Below, piece by piece: positions 54,740 through 62,974 of a stretch of 64,000 nt of DNA. This stretch comes from Dongia rigui. GTDB lineage: Bacteria; Pseudomonadota; Alphaproteobacteria; Dongiales; Dongiaceae. A program made the position numbers and the translations under genes. The stretch spans positions 124,001 to 188,000 of the forward strand of contig NZ_JAXCLX010000003.1 in assembly GCF_034044635.1 (NCBI RefSeq). The letters run 5' to 3'. Under the pieces are notes generated by a model that worked only from the letters and a program-made list of their open reading frames with translations, was not told where the DNA came from and made no database searches. Every line of letters starts with the position of its first letter. The first letter of the stretch is position 1.

Positions 54740-56263
54740 TTAAAGACCCGCTGGCAAGGCAGCGGCGATGGCCTGTGCCCAATCGGCTTCCGCCATGCGC
54801 TGCGCCACCAGGGCGATGTCCGGCGACAGGAAGCGATCCTGGTTATAGGGAGCGATCTCGCGGCGCAGGGCCGCATAGGCAGCTTCGGTTCCGCGCCCGC
54901 GCTTGAGGCCCGGATAGAACTCCATCGCCTGGGCCGCCAGCAGAAATTCGATGGCGAGGATATGCCGCGTGTTGTCGACGATCTGCAGGCATTTGAGCGC
55001 CGAGGGCGTACCGAGGCTCAAATGGTCCTCCTGCTGCGCGGAGGTGATGTAGTTGTCGCTCACCATCGGCTGGGCCAGCAGCTTGTTCTCGGCCGCCAGC
55101 GACGCTGCCGCATATTGCGCGATCATCATGCCGGAATTGACGCCTCCTTCGGCCACGAGGAAGGCCGGCAAGGTGCTGACCGCCGGGTTGATGAGGCGGT
55201 CGAGGCGCCGCTCGGCGACCGATCCCAGTTCGGCAACGGCCAGCCCCAACAAATCCATCGCCATGCCCAAACTCTGTCCATGCGGGTGGGCGTTGGAAAT
55301 GACCCGGTACTTCTCCGGCGTGCCGATGACCAGCGGGTTGTCGGTGGCCGAACCAAGTTCCGTTTCGATCTGCCGGCGCACATGGTCGATCTGGTCACGC
55401 GTCGCCCCGTGGATCTGCGGGATGGAGCGAATGGAGAGTGCATCCTGCGTGCGGAAGCCTTGATGCTTGGCGACCATCTCGCTGTCCGCCAACAGGGCGC
55501 GCAATCGCTTGCCGACATGAATGAGGCCGGGATGCGGCTTCAAGGCCAGCATCGTCTCGTCATAGGCGGCGATCTGGCCCTTGAGTGCCTCGAAACTGAG
55601 CGCGCCGGTGACATCCGCCCAATCGGCGATCGGCTCTGCCTCGGCCAAGGCGAGGCACGCCAAGCCGGTGAGGCAACGCGTGCCGTTGACGAGACACAGG
55701 CCATCCTTGGCGCCGAGCGTGATGGGCGCCAGGCTGGCGGCCGCCAGCGCTTGCGCAGCCGGCATGCGCCGCCCGCCTACCATCACGTCACCCATGCCGA
55801 TGAGCGCGAGGCCGATATGGGCACCATGGACGATGTAGCCGACCGATCCTTGCGACGGGACGACCGGCGTGATCTTGTGATTGAGCAGGCTGACCAGCTG
55901 CGTCACCACGGCGGGGCTGACGCCCGACTTGCCGTGACACAGATCGTTGACCAGCGAGGTCATGATGGCGCGCGTGGCGACGTCGGAGAGCGGCGCGCCG
56001 ATGCCGCAGGCATGGCTCATCAGCGTGTTGCGCGAGAGCTCGGTCTGTTGCGCGCCGGTGAGGATGATCTCGCTCAAGGCACCCAGACCCGTGCTGATGC
56101 CATAGGCGCGCTCGCCACTGGCGATGATCTTCTCGACGATGGCGCGGCCGTTTTGCAACTGGGTCATGGCCGCCGGTCCGATGACCAATTCCGCTTGCGC
56201 CTTCGCCACGGCCACCAATTGCCGATAGCTGAGTGCCGCCGCGTCGCGCTCGATTTTGCCCAT
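54740..56263 (-). CDS. Histidine ammonia-lyase homologue lacking the MIO motif
   Basis: 507 residues, same size and overall fold as HutH. Retained: Tyr54 in AYGISTGLG, Asn193 in LVNGT, Arg279 in SIRSIPQIHG, Glu392 in AAENK and the SAQQEDH block. Missing: the Ala-Ser-Gly that cyclises to the MIO electrophile. After GSVG (139-142) the protein reads YIVHGAH instead of ASGDLAPLAH, with three residues deleted, and the QDxYSxR tyrosine is Leu276. It is therefore unlikely to deaminate histidine by the normal mechanism. From memory, ergothionase is a MIO-less relative that eliminates trimethylamine, so a related betaine lyase is one possibility. No hutU, hutI or hutG is nearby. Start ATG 56263 fits HutH numbering. 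Confidence 0.85.
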   Translation of the reverse strand: MGKIERDAAALSYRQLVAVAKAQAELVIGPAAMTQLQNGRAIVEKIIASGERAYGISTGLGALSEIILTGAQQTELSRNTLMSHACGIGAPLSDVATRAIMTSLVNDLCHGKSGVSPAVVTQLVSLLNHKITPVVPSQGSVGYIVHGAHIGLALIGMGDVMVGGRRMPAAQALAAASLAPITLGAKDGLCLVNGTRCLTGLACLALAEAEPIADWADVTGALSFEALKGQIAAYDETMLALKPHPGLIHVGKRLRALLADSEMVAKHQGFRTQDALSIRSIPQIHGATRDQIDHVRRQIETELGSATDNPLVIGTPEKYRVISNAHPHGQSLGMAMDLLGLAVAELGSVAERRLDRLINPAVSTLPAFLVAEGGVNSGMMIAQYAAASLAAENKLLAQPMVSDNYITSAQQEDHLSLGTPSALKCLQIVDNTRHILAIEFLLAAQAMEFYPGLKRGRGTEAAYAALRREIAPYNQDRFLSPDIALVAQRMAEADWAQAIAAALPAGL

Positions 56264-56289
56264 CGTCCTCATCCACATCCATCTTACCT

Positions 56290-56309
56290 ATACCTGTATA
56301 TACAGGTAT
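56290..56309. promoter_or_regulatory. Perfect 20-bp palindrome upstream of the lyase homologue
   Basis: ATACCTGTATATACAGGTAT, 26 bases before the start at 56263. The core TGTA-TA-TACA matches the TGTA-N2-TACA pattern recalled for the histidine-utilisation repressor HutC (GntR family). The outer ATACC/GGTAT arms also occur beside lysR-phyH. Confidence 0.75.
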
Positions 56310-56365
56310 GTGCCGCCGGACAAGAAGTCGGCCGATGAGCTTTCGGCAACGGGCGATGCCCCTGG

Positions 56366-57256
56366 CTACTTGGGGCGGGCGAAAGTGAGGAACGCCGCGG
56401 CGAGCGGCGATTGTCGCCCCTGCCCCAGATCGGCAATCACGACTCGCTGCGGGGCCAGTTTTTCGGTGATCGGCCGGCAGGCGATGGGGACACCATCATA
56501 GGAGCGGTCGCCCCAGGGCCGGGTACAGGAGAGGGCGATGCCCGCCCCATGCGCCACCAGCCCACGCTGCATCTCGAAGGTCTGGGTGTATTGGCTGACC
56601 GTGGGGTGCAGGCCATGGGCCCAGAACAGCGACATGAAATACTCGCGCGACTGCGCCATGTCCTCGAGGATCAGCGGCTCCTTGGCCAGCGCCTTCAGTG
56701 ACACCTGGCGCTTCTTGGCCAGCACATGGCCTGCAGGTAGCAGAGCGTAAGGCGGCAGTTCGAGGAGCACCTGACGGCGGATATCGGCATCGATGCCCAG
56801 TTCGTAAGTGAGGGCCAATTCGCTGCGGCCGGAGAGCAGCGCTTCGCGCACGCCGGTAAAATCGCCCTCATAGAGGTCGACCACCGCCTCGGGATGCGCC
56901 TGGCGAAAACCGGCGAGCAACCGCGGCAATGTATAGGGGGCAAGGTCCTTGAAGCAGGCGATGGCAAGGCGCCCCTTGATCGGCCCGGCGGGATGGGTCG
57001 CGGCATGGGCCATCTGGCCCGCCAGCGCCAGGAGACCCCGCGCCTGATCGAGGAACTGGCGGCCGGCCGGGGTGAGCGTCAAGCCGTGCCCGGCGCGGCG
57101 ATGGAACAGCTTTTCACCCAGCAGCCCTTCCAGCTGCGCGATGGCCATCGACATCGCCGGCTGCGCCACATGGCGTGCCCGCGCCGCGGCACTGACATTG
57201 CCGTGTTCGGCGATGGCGACGAAGTAATCCACCTGGCGGAAAGTGAATGGTATCAT
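56366..57256 (-). CDS. LysR-family transcriptional regulator
   Basis: 296 residues. N-terminal winged HTH (MIPFTFRQVDYFVAIAEHGNVSAAARARHVAQPAMS region, 1-60), then a periplasmic-binding-protein-like effector domain with the IKGRLAIACFKDLAPYTLP opening. Lies between the lyase homologue (same strand) and the divergent phyH gene, the usual position of a LysR regulator of both. Start ATG 57256 gives a standard N-terminus; the frame is open to 57286. Confidence 0.9.
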   Translation of the reverse strand: MIPFTFRQVDYFVAIAEHGNVSAAARARHVAQPAMSMAIAQLEGLLGEKLFHRRAGHGLTLTPAGRQFLDQARGLLALAGQMAHAATHPAGPIKGRLAIACFKDLAPYTLPRLLAGFRQAHPEAVVDLYEGDFTGVREALLSGRSELALTYELGIDADIRRQVLLELPPYALLPAGHVLAKKRQVSLKALAKEPLILEDMAQSREYFMSLFWAHGLHPTVSQYTQTFEMQRGLVAHGAGIALSCTRPWGDRSYDGVPIACRPITEKLAPQRVVIADLGQGRQSPLAAAFLTFARPK

Positions 57257-57270
57257 ATTTTTCTTATACC
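57249..57270. promoter_or_regulatory. GGTAT-N12-ATACC dyad at the lysR start
   Basis: Inverted repeat overlapping the lysR start codon in the AT-rich lysR-phyH divergent region. Its half-sites recur in the palindrome at 56290. Confidence 0.45.
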
Positions 57271-57350
57271 TATCTATCAGCATCATCTATTTCTCATGAT
57301 GCCTGGGTTGTGGCAAGAAAGAGCCATCGAAGGATTGAGGATCGCCCATC

Positions 57351-58151
57351 ATGAAGATCACCGCCGCCGACATCGCCACCTATGCCGCCGACGGGGCGAT
57401 CGTGCTGCGCGGCGCCTTCACCGATTGGGTGGAACCGTTGCGTGCCGGCGTCGAGCACAACATGGCGGAACCCGGCCCCTATGGCGCCGAGAATGTCCGC
57501 CCCGGCGAAGGTGGCGGCCGCTTCTTCGACGATTACTGCAATTGGGAGCGGATCCCGGAATTTGCCGATTTCGTCCGCCGTTCGCCGGCCGCTGAAATCG
57601 CCGGCCGGCTGATGGCGAGCCGCACGTCGCAGATCTTCCACGACCATGTGCTGGTGAAGGAACCGGGCACGGCGAAGAAAACGCCCTGGCACCAGGACAT
57701 GCCCTATTACTGCGTCGATGGCATGCAGACCGCCAGCTATTGGATACCGCTCGATCCGGTCTCAAGCGCCAACACCTTGCGCCTCGTCCTCGGCTCGCAT
57801 CTCTGGCCCAAGCTGCTGCGCCCGAAGCGCTGGGCGGGAGGCGAGGATTTCTATGCCGACCAGGAGCAGTTCATGGACCTGCCCGAGGTCGAGAATGGCG
57901 ACTACCGCATCCTCGAGCCCGATCTTTCGCCGGGCGATGCGATTCTTTTCAACTACCGCACGGTGCATGGCGCCAACGGCAACACGGGTGCGGCGCGGCG
58001 GCGCGCCTTTTCCTGCCGCTTCCTGGGCGACGACGCCGTCTTCATCCAGCGCCCGGGCCGCACCTCGCCGCCTTATCCCGGCATCAACCAGCAAGACGGG
58101 CAGAAGCTGCGCGAAGACTGGTTCCCCACCATTTGGCGTGCGGCGGCCTGA
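57351..58151 (+). CDS. Phytanoyl-CoA dioxygenase (PhyH) family protein
   Basis: 266 residues. Fe(II)/2-oxoglutarate oxygenase with ligands His114 and Asp116 (TPWHQDMPYY), His206 (YRTVHGANGN) and the 2-oxoglutarate Arg218. SGxDG-like segment replaced by DPVSSANTLRLVLGSH. Small-molecule hydroxylases of this family include ectoine and phosphonate oxygenases. Divergent from lysR, so probably controlled by it and perhaps in one pathway with the MIO-less lyase homologue. Substrate unknown. Confidence 0.88.
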   Translation: MKITAADIATYAADGAIVLRGAFTDWVEPLRAGVEHNMAEPGPYGAENVRPGEGGGRFFDDYCNWERIPEFADFVRRSPAAEIAGRLMASRTSQIFHDHVLVKEPGTAKKTPWHQDMPYYCVDGMQTASYWIPLDPVSSANTLRLVLGSHLWPKLLRPKRWAGGEDFYADQEQFMDLPEVENGDYRILEPDLSPGDAILFNYRTVHGANGNTGAARRRAFSCRFLGDDAVFIQRPGRTSPPYPGINQQDGQKLREDWFPTIWRAAA

Positions 58152-58220
58152 GCGCTTGTGAGTGTCACAGCGATGGGGCAAGCTTCCTGAGGCAGAACCA
58201 ATGCAGCGGGATCGCCTCGC

Positions 58221-59024
58221 ATGATGAGCGGACGCAAACGATTCTCATTTCTGGGCGCTGCCACGCTGTGCCTGCTCGGCATCTGCGGCGCGCGAGCCGA
58301 CGAACTCGCCTTGCGCCTCGGCTATTCGGACAAGGAATCGGCAATCTTCCTGGTGGGTGACGGCGCCACCATTCCGGAAAAGCCCGGCATCGCGGTGGAG
58401 ATGGCCGAAGCCGCAGCCAGGAGCTGCCAAATCGCCGCGACCTTAGCCCGCTATCCCGGCGGGCGCCTTCTCGCCTTGGCGGGTGAGAACACCATCGACG
58501 GCGTGGTCATGCTGTCTTTCAACCATGAGCGTTTGGCCATCGCAGCCTATCCGATGAAGGGCGACGCCGCCGATCCCGACTTCCAGATCGCCAGCCTCTC
58601 TTACGCCTTCTATGTGCGGGCCGACAGCGGGATCACCTGGGACGGGATCGACGTCGGCGGCCTCACCAAGCCGATCGGCGCCAATTTCGGTTGGTCGATC
58701 GTCGAGGACCTCAAGAAGGAGGGGCTGCCGGTCGAACCCGCCAAGGACACCGCCAACAACTTCAACAAGCTGCTGGGCGGGCGGATCGATGCCGTCGCCA
58801 CCCACACGACGATCGGCGATGCCTATGTGGCGCACCACCATCTCGCGGCACAGGTGAAGCGGCTGGAACCGCCGATATCCACCAAGCCCTATTATCTGGT
58901 GCTGAGCCGCGCCTGGCACGACAGCCACCCTGACGCGGCACAATGCCTGTGGCGCTCCATCGCCAAACAGCGCCGGCAGGACATGCCGGCGCTCATCGAG
59001 CGTTACCGGGACGCGATGAACTGA
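58221..59024 (+). CDS. Periplasmic solute-binding-like protein (type 3 fold)
   Basis: 267 residues. Signal peptide (about 1-26, GARA-D cleavage). Mature sequence LALRLGYSDKES, IAVEMAEAAARSCQIAATLARYPGGRLLALAGENTIDGVVML and the later KPIGANFGWSIVEDLKKEGLPVEPAKDTANNFNKLLGGRIDAVA resemble the SBP_bac_3 amino-acid receptor fold. No permease or ATPase follows, so it may be an orphan receptor or a sensor. It lies 69 bases after phyH, possibly cotranscribed. Confidence 0.7.
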   Translation: MMSGRKRFSFLGAATLCLLGICGARADELALRLGYSDKESAIFLVGDGATIPEKPGIAVEMAEAAARSCQIAATLARYPGGRLLALAGENTIDGVVMLSFNHERLAIAAYPMKGDAADPDFQIASLSYAFYVRADSGITWDGIDVGGLTKPIGANFGWSIVEDLKKEGLPVEPAKDTANNFNKLLGGRIDAVATHTTIGDAYVAHHHLAAQVKRLEPPISTKPYYLVLSRAWHDSHPDAAQCLWRSIAKQRRQDMPALIERYRDAMN

Positions 59025-59458
59025 GGCCGAGCCGCCTGGATGACTGAACACGGCGCGACCGGGCTCAAGGCCGCGCGCAGATCGGCCGCGGCAATCTCCG
59101 TCACCATGTTGCTGGCGGCGAGCTTGAGGCCATGGTCGAGCCCCGCCGACACGTCATTGGCGGGGATCAGGACCTCGCCCTGCGGCATGTCGAAGAGCTT
59201 CAGGGCGCCTTCCGGCGTCAGGGTCCAGCGCGTCACTTCGTCGCTGCTGCGCACGAAGGCCAGCTCGCCCCGGTCCCAATCTTCGCGCCCGACCACGAAA
59301 TGGCGGCAGACGAGCGGCAGGGTCTTGTACCCGGCCTTGCGGCCGGCCCGGGCCCGAAACGAGCTGATCTGCACGACATTCTGGGAAGCGGCATTCTGGG
59401 ACTCAACAGGTGGTTCGGTGCCGGCAGTGGCCGGTGCCAAACGCTTGTTCTTCTGCAC
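59003..59458 (-). CDS. Hypothetical protein
   Basis: 151 residues from a GTG start with GAGGT 6 bases ahead. N-terminal 40 residues are disordered (Lys/Pro/Gln-rich). The rest, from QISSFRARAGRK, has alternating strands and helices with CRHFVVGREDWDRGELAFVRSSDEVTRWTLTPEGALKLFD. No family recognised and no membrane segment. Tail overlaps the convergent SBP gene by 22 bases. A TTG at 59473 would add five residues. Confidence 0.55.
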   Translation of the reverse strand: MQKNKRLAPATAGTEPPVESQNAASQNVVQISSFRARAGRKAGYKTLPLVCRHFVVGREDWDRGELAFVRSSDEVTRWTLTPEGALKLFDMPQGEVLIPANDVSAGLDHGLKLAASNMVTEIAAADLRAALSPVAPCSVIQAARPQFIASR

Positions 59459-59728
59459 TGTGTTACCTCGCAAGGAACAGAAGGCCCGCCAAAAATGGCA
59501 GGCCCGAAGAAGTCACACGCCGGAACTTGGTATCATCGCCGCAAAAATGCGAGAGGGAATTTAAGCCCTGAGGATAAAGAAACGGTAAAATTGCCGTGAG
59601 CGTGCTGGTCGTCACGCTCCGCGCCGCCAGACGCGCTTTTTATGACAGCCCGGCAAAACTCATCTCGAATCTTTATGCCGCTCTCGCGATGCTGGAAATA
59701 TCATGATTTCAGCCAGACGCAAGACGCC

Positions 59729-59812
59729 ATGATCGACATTTTCTATACCGCCATCGCCGTCAGCCTGTTCGTTGCCGCCTGCGGCTACGCCTGGGCCTGC
59801 GCCAAGATCTAG
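59729..59812 (+). CDS. 27-residue single-helix membrane peptide
   Basis: Encodes 27 residues: Asp3, a hydrophobic helix (about 4-22) and the end YAWACAKI. The pattern of a short acidic start, Phe/Ala-rich helix, Gly-Tyr and C-terminal Cys resembles small peptides found near potassium-transport (kdp) genes, but none is here. Ribosome site weak. Its stop overlaps the 3' end of the convergent TauD gene by four bases. Confidence 0.4.
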   Translation: MIDIFYTAIAVSLFVAACGYAWACAKI

Positions 59813-60678
59813 CGCCCCGAGGCGGCACCCGTCGGCGCGGCCCCTGCGAGGGTCGTCCGGTAAAGCAGCCGGCGCTGGCCGTCATAATCGTTGATGGCAA
59901 GGTGCAGGGTGGAGCGGTTGTCCCACATCACCAGCATCCCATCCTGCCATTTGAGGCGGACCTGGAACTCCGGCCGGGTCGCATGGGCGTGGAGGAAGTC
60001 GAGCAGCGGCTTCGATTCCGCCGCCGTCATATCGGCAAAGCGCTGGGTGTAGACCGGATTGACGAAGAGCGCCTTGCGGCCCGTCACCGGATGGACGCGG
60101 ACAACCGGATGCAGCACCTCCCTGTCCGCGCTAGCGTCGTTTCGCACCATCTTGATCGAGCGGCTGACCGCCGCATCCGGCCCCGGCCCCATCGTGCCGT
60201 GCGGCCAGCCGGTATGGACCGCCAGCAACGGGTCCAGCATCCGCTGCAGGCCGGGAGAGAGCGTCTCATAGGCCAGATACTGGTTGGCCCAGATCGTGTC
60301 ACCGCCGACCGGCGGCAATTCGGCCGCTTGCAGCAGGGTGGCGTCCGGCGGCTGGGGGAGGAAGGAGAAGTCGGTGTGCCAGGTGCCGCCGAAGGTCGAG
60401 ATGCGCTTTTCATCCGCCTCCTTGAGGACGGCGATGATGTCGGGGTGGCTGTCCATCCCCTTCACATAGGGAACGCGCAGGACCGTGCCGAAACGGCTGG
60501 TGACCGCCAGCAATTCGTCGGGCGTCAAATTCTGTTCGGGAAAAAACAGCACGCCATGCGCGGCGAAGGCCGCCTGCACCTCGCCCAGCATCGCGTCGGG
60601 CGCGTCCTTGAGATTGACCCCGCTGACCTCGGCGCCCAGATGCGGCGTCACGGGACGGATGTGCAGGTCATTGCGCAT
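59809..60678 (-). CDS. TauD/TfdA-family Fe(II)/2-oxoglutarate dioxygenase
   Basis: 289 residues. Fe ligands His101 and Asp103 (TWHTDFSF) and His259 (STLHLAIND), with Arg270 for 2-oxoglutarate. Family members hydroxylate taurine, alkylsulfonates, herbicide acids or betaines. No sulfonate transport genes are nearby. Start ATG 60678 with GAGG ahead; 8 bases after the FGGY kinase stop, so cotranscribed with it. This pairing of oxygenase and sugar kinase is unusual. Confidence 0.9.
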   Translation of the reverse strand: MRNDLHIRPVTPHLGAEVSGVNLKDAPDAMLGEVQAAFAAHGVLFFPEQNLTPDELLAVTSRFGTVLRVPYVKGMDSHPDIIAVLKEADEKRISTFGGTWHTDFSFLPQPPDATLLQAAELPPVGGDTIWANQYLAYETLSPGLQRMLDPLLAVHTGWPHGTMGPGPDAAVSRSIKMVRNDASADREVLHPVVRVHPVTGRKALFVNPVYTQRFADMTAAESKPLLDFLHAHATRPEFQVRLKWQDGMLVMWDNRSTLHLAINDYDGQRRLLYRTTLAGAAPTGAASGR

Positions 60679-60686
60679 GATGATCC

Positions 60687-62189
60687 TCAAGCTTTCAGGG
60701 CGTCGAGATCATCATAAAGAGCCTGGGAGTGCTGATACAGCCGATTAAAGACCGGCTGCATGCGCTGATAGATATCCGCCCATGCAGGATCGGGAAGGGT
60801 CTCGCCCTTGTAATGGACGAAGGCCTCGGCCGCGTCCTCCGCCTTGGCAAAGCGCCCGGTCGCCGCGGCGGCGATGGCCGCGCAGCCGACGACACCGCAT
60901 TCCGCTTCCTCCGGCACCAGGATCGGGATGTTGTAGGCGCTGGCCTTGATCTTGAGCCACAGCGGCGTCTTGGCGCCGCCCCCTGAGGCGATGACGCGCT
61001 CCAGCTTGCGCCCCGAAGCCTGTTCCATGATCCGCATCTGGCGGGTGACGGCAAAGGCCACCCCCTCCATCACCGCGCGGTGGAGGTGACCCATCCCATG
61101 CTCCGCCGTGATGCCGAAGAACTGGGCGCGGGAATTGCGGTGCGCGCCAAAGCGTTCGCCGGTGAGATAGGGCAGGAAGAAGAGGCGCTCGGACCCGGGC
61201 GGTGCCGTTTCGGCCTTCGCCACGATCTCCTCATAGGAGAGCGCCTTCTCATGGAAGGCCCGCCTCGCCCAGCGCATGGAATCACCCCCCGATTCCAGGA
61301 GCACAAAGCCGCCCCAGCCGCCCTCGACCGTGCCGATATTGGAAATCTCCGGATCGAGCAGCGGCTTCTCCGCGACGACGGTGATGATGGCCGAGGTACC
61401 GGTGACATCCGAACATAGCCCGGCGCGGCTGACACCCGAACCCAGCAGCGCCACCGGGAAATCGCCGCCGCCGATCATGACCGGCACGCCGACGGGCAGG
61501 CCCGTTTCCGCCGCCGCCGCCTTGCTGACCGCGCCCAAGATGTCCGTGGGCTGGCGGATGGCGACCAGCTTGCGGATATCGAGGCCAAGCATATCGCACA
61601 TATGCGGCGACCAGGCACCGCTCGCCGGGTCCATCAGGAACGAGCAAGCGGCCTCCGTCCGGTCCATGGCGATCTCGCCGGTCAAGCGAAAGTTGACGTA
61701 GTCCTTCGGCATCACCACGGCGCGCGCCGCGTCATAGGCGGCGGCGTCTTCATCACGCAGCCACTGCAGTTTGAAACCGGGCCAGGCCGGTGTCGCCGGG
61801 TTGGCGGATTGGGCGAGGTAATCGGCCGGCTGGTATGTGGCCTCGAACGCTTTGACCAGCGCTGCCGTGCGCTTGTCGTTCCAGAGCGGCACGGCATCGC
61901 GGGTGAGTTCGCCGTTCGCGTCCAGCAGCACCGTGCCATGCATCTGCCCGCAGGCGCAGATGGCGGCGATGCGGGCCGCAGTTCCCGGATCCTTCGCCAG
62001 CAGCTGCCGGATCGAGGAGACGACGCCCGCCCACCAATCCAGCGGCCGCTGCTCGGACCAGCCATATTGCGGAACGATTTGGTCGTATTCCTGCGCGGCG
62101 ATCGCCTGGATGCGGCCGGAAAAATCGACCAGGGCCGCGCGGGCGCTGCCGGTGCCGATATCAATGGCGAGATAGAGATCCTGGGCCAA
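60687..62189 (-). CDS. FGGY-family carbohydrate kinase (xylulokinase-like)
   Basis: 500 residues, two actin-like ATPase domains. YLAIDIGTGSARAALVD at 6-22 (phosphate 1), CGQMHGTVLLD near 84-94, and the C-terminal VIASGGGAKTPLWLKIKASAYNIPI (adenosine region). Closest by eye to xylulokinases and related FGGY sugar/polyol kinases, though the exact sugar cannot be assigned. Divergent from the cupin phosphoglucose isomerase-AroE-like operon with two matching operator-like repeats between. Confidence 0.9.
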   Translation of the reverse strand: MAQDLYLAIDIGTGSARAALVDFSGRIQAIAAQEYDQIVPQYGWSEQRPLDWWAGVVSSIRQLLAKDPGTAARIAAICACGQMHGTVLLDANGELTRDAVPLWNDKRTAALVKAFEATYQPADYLAQSANPATPAWPGFKLQWLRDEDAAAYDAARAVVMPKDYVNFRLTGEIAMDRTEAACSFLMDPASGAWSPHMCDMLGLDIRKLVAIRQPTDILGAVSKAAAAETGLPVGVPVMIGGGDFPVALLGSGVSRAGLCSDVTGTSAIITVVAEKPLLDPEISNIGTVEGGWGGFVLLESGGDSMRWARRAFHEKALSYEEIVAKAETAPPGSERLFFLPYLTGERFGAHRNSRAQFFGITAEHGMGHLHRAVMEGVAFAVTRQMRIMEQASGRKLERVIASGGGAKTPLWLKIKASAYNIPILVPEEAECGVVGCAAIAAAATGRFAKAEDAAEAFVHYKGETLPDPAWADIYQRMQPVFNRLYQHSQALYDDLDALKA

Positions 62190-62219
62190 GGCCTGTTCCT
62201 GACTTGCGCGGCGTTTTCA

Positions 62220-62232
62220 GTAGCATAATTAC
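62220..62232. promoter_or_regulatory. Operator-like repeat 1, GTAGCATAATTAC
   Basis: Matches repeat 2 at 62324 as GTAGCATWAYTAC. Lies 31 bases before the kinase start. Confidence 0.5.
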
Positions 62233-62323
62233 CATAATTCTGGCGTCAATCTGGGAAAACCCCCGAAAATAGTGCATTGCAGCATATAAATACCATCCTC
62301 CTTGCGACTCCCCCGCCTAACCG

Positions 62324-62336
62324 GTAGCATTACTAC
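62324..62336. promoter_or_regulatory. Operator-like repeat 2, GTAGCATTACTAC
   Basis: Contains GTAG-N5-CTAC, 17 bases before the cupin gene start. 104 bases from repeat 1, about ten helical turns, so one regulator could bridge both. Confidence 0.5.
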
Positions 62337-62353
62337 ATATTTGGAGGATTGCG

Positions 62354-62974
62354 ATGACACTGTTCGAACCCGCCGCCTGCCAGGTCGATGTGGCTGCCGG
62401 CACCATGTCGGGCGCCACCGGGCGCTACCAGAAGCGCCTCGCCGATCTGGTCGGCCTTTACGCCGACGATGCCGCCTTCCAGGCAGCGCTTTCGATGAGC
62501 AACAACCCGGTCGTCTACGACGTCGCCGATTTCCGCCCGAGCGCCAAGAGCGGCGATCTCATCTTCGGCATCACCCGCATGTCACCGGGCCTCATCGGCG
62601 AGGAGTTCTACCTGACGCGCGGACACATCCATGCCGTCGCTGACCGGCCGGAGATCTATTACGGGCAGGCAGGCCAAGGGCTGATGCTGATGGAATCGCC
62701 CGACGGCGAAACACGCGTGGTGGAGATGCAGGCACAGACCATCTGCTACGTGCCGCCCTATTGGATTCACCGCTCGGTCAATACCGGGACCACCGATTTC
62801 GTCATGGTCTTCTCCTATCCCGCCGATTCCGGCCAGGATTACGGCATCATCGAAAAATCGAGCGGCATGCGTCACCGTGTGCTGCGCGGTGGGCCCAATG
62901 GCTGGCAGTTGGCCGAGAACAAGGATTACCAGCCGCGCAGCAGCGCTGCCATCGCCGCGGTGATGACATCATGA
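62354..62974 (+). CDS. Cupin-type (archaeal-like) glucose-6-phosphate isomerase
   Basis: 206 residues. Cupin metal site His91, His93, Glu100 in TRGHIHAVADRPEIYYG and His139 in PPYWIHRSVN. The GDLIFGITRMSPGLIGEEFY opening is typical of cupin PGI, a metalloenzyme unrelated to ordinary Pgi. It may isomerise a sugar phosphate made by the divergent FGGY kinase. TTTGGAGG ribosome site. Overlaps the next gene by ATGA. Confidence 0.88.
   Translation: MTLFEPAACQVDVAAGTMSGATGRYQKRLADLVGLYADDAAFQAALSMSNNPVVYDVADFRPSAKSGDLIFGITRMSPGLIGEEFYLTRGHIHAVADRPEIYYGQAGQGLMLMESPDGETRVVEMQAQTICYVPPYWIHRSVNTGTTDFVMVFSYPADSGQDYGIIEKSSGMRHRVLRGGPNGWQLAENKDYQPRSSAAIAAVMTS

Noticed and set aside
54740-56263. Ordinary histidine utilisation (hutH) gene
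   Set aside because: MIO triad and catalytic Tyr are missing and no hutU/I/G/F is adjacent.
54962-56338. 458-residue open frame opposite the lyase homologue
   Set aside because: Antisense shadow; the minus-strand protein has a clear family fold.
62354-62974. Generic cupin of unknown function
   Set aside because: The TRGHxH...EIYY pattern and its opening segment specifically match cupin phosphoglucose isomerase.
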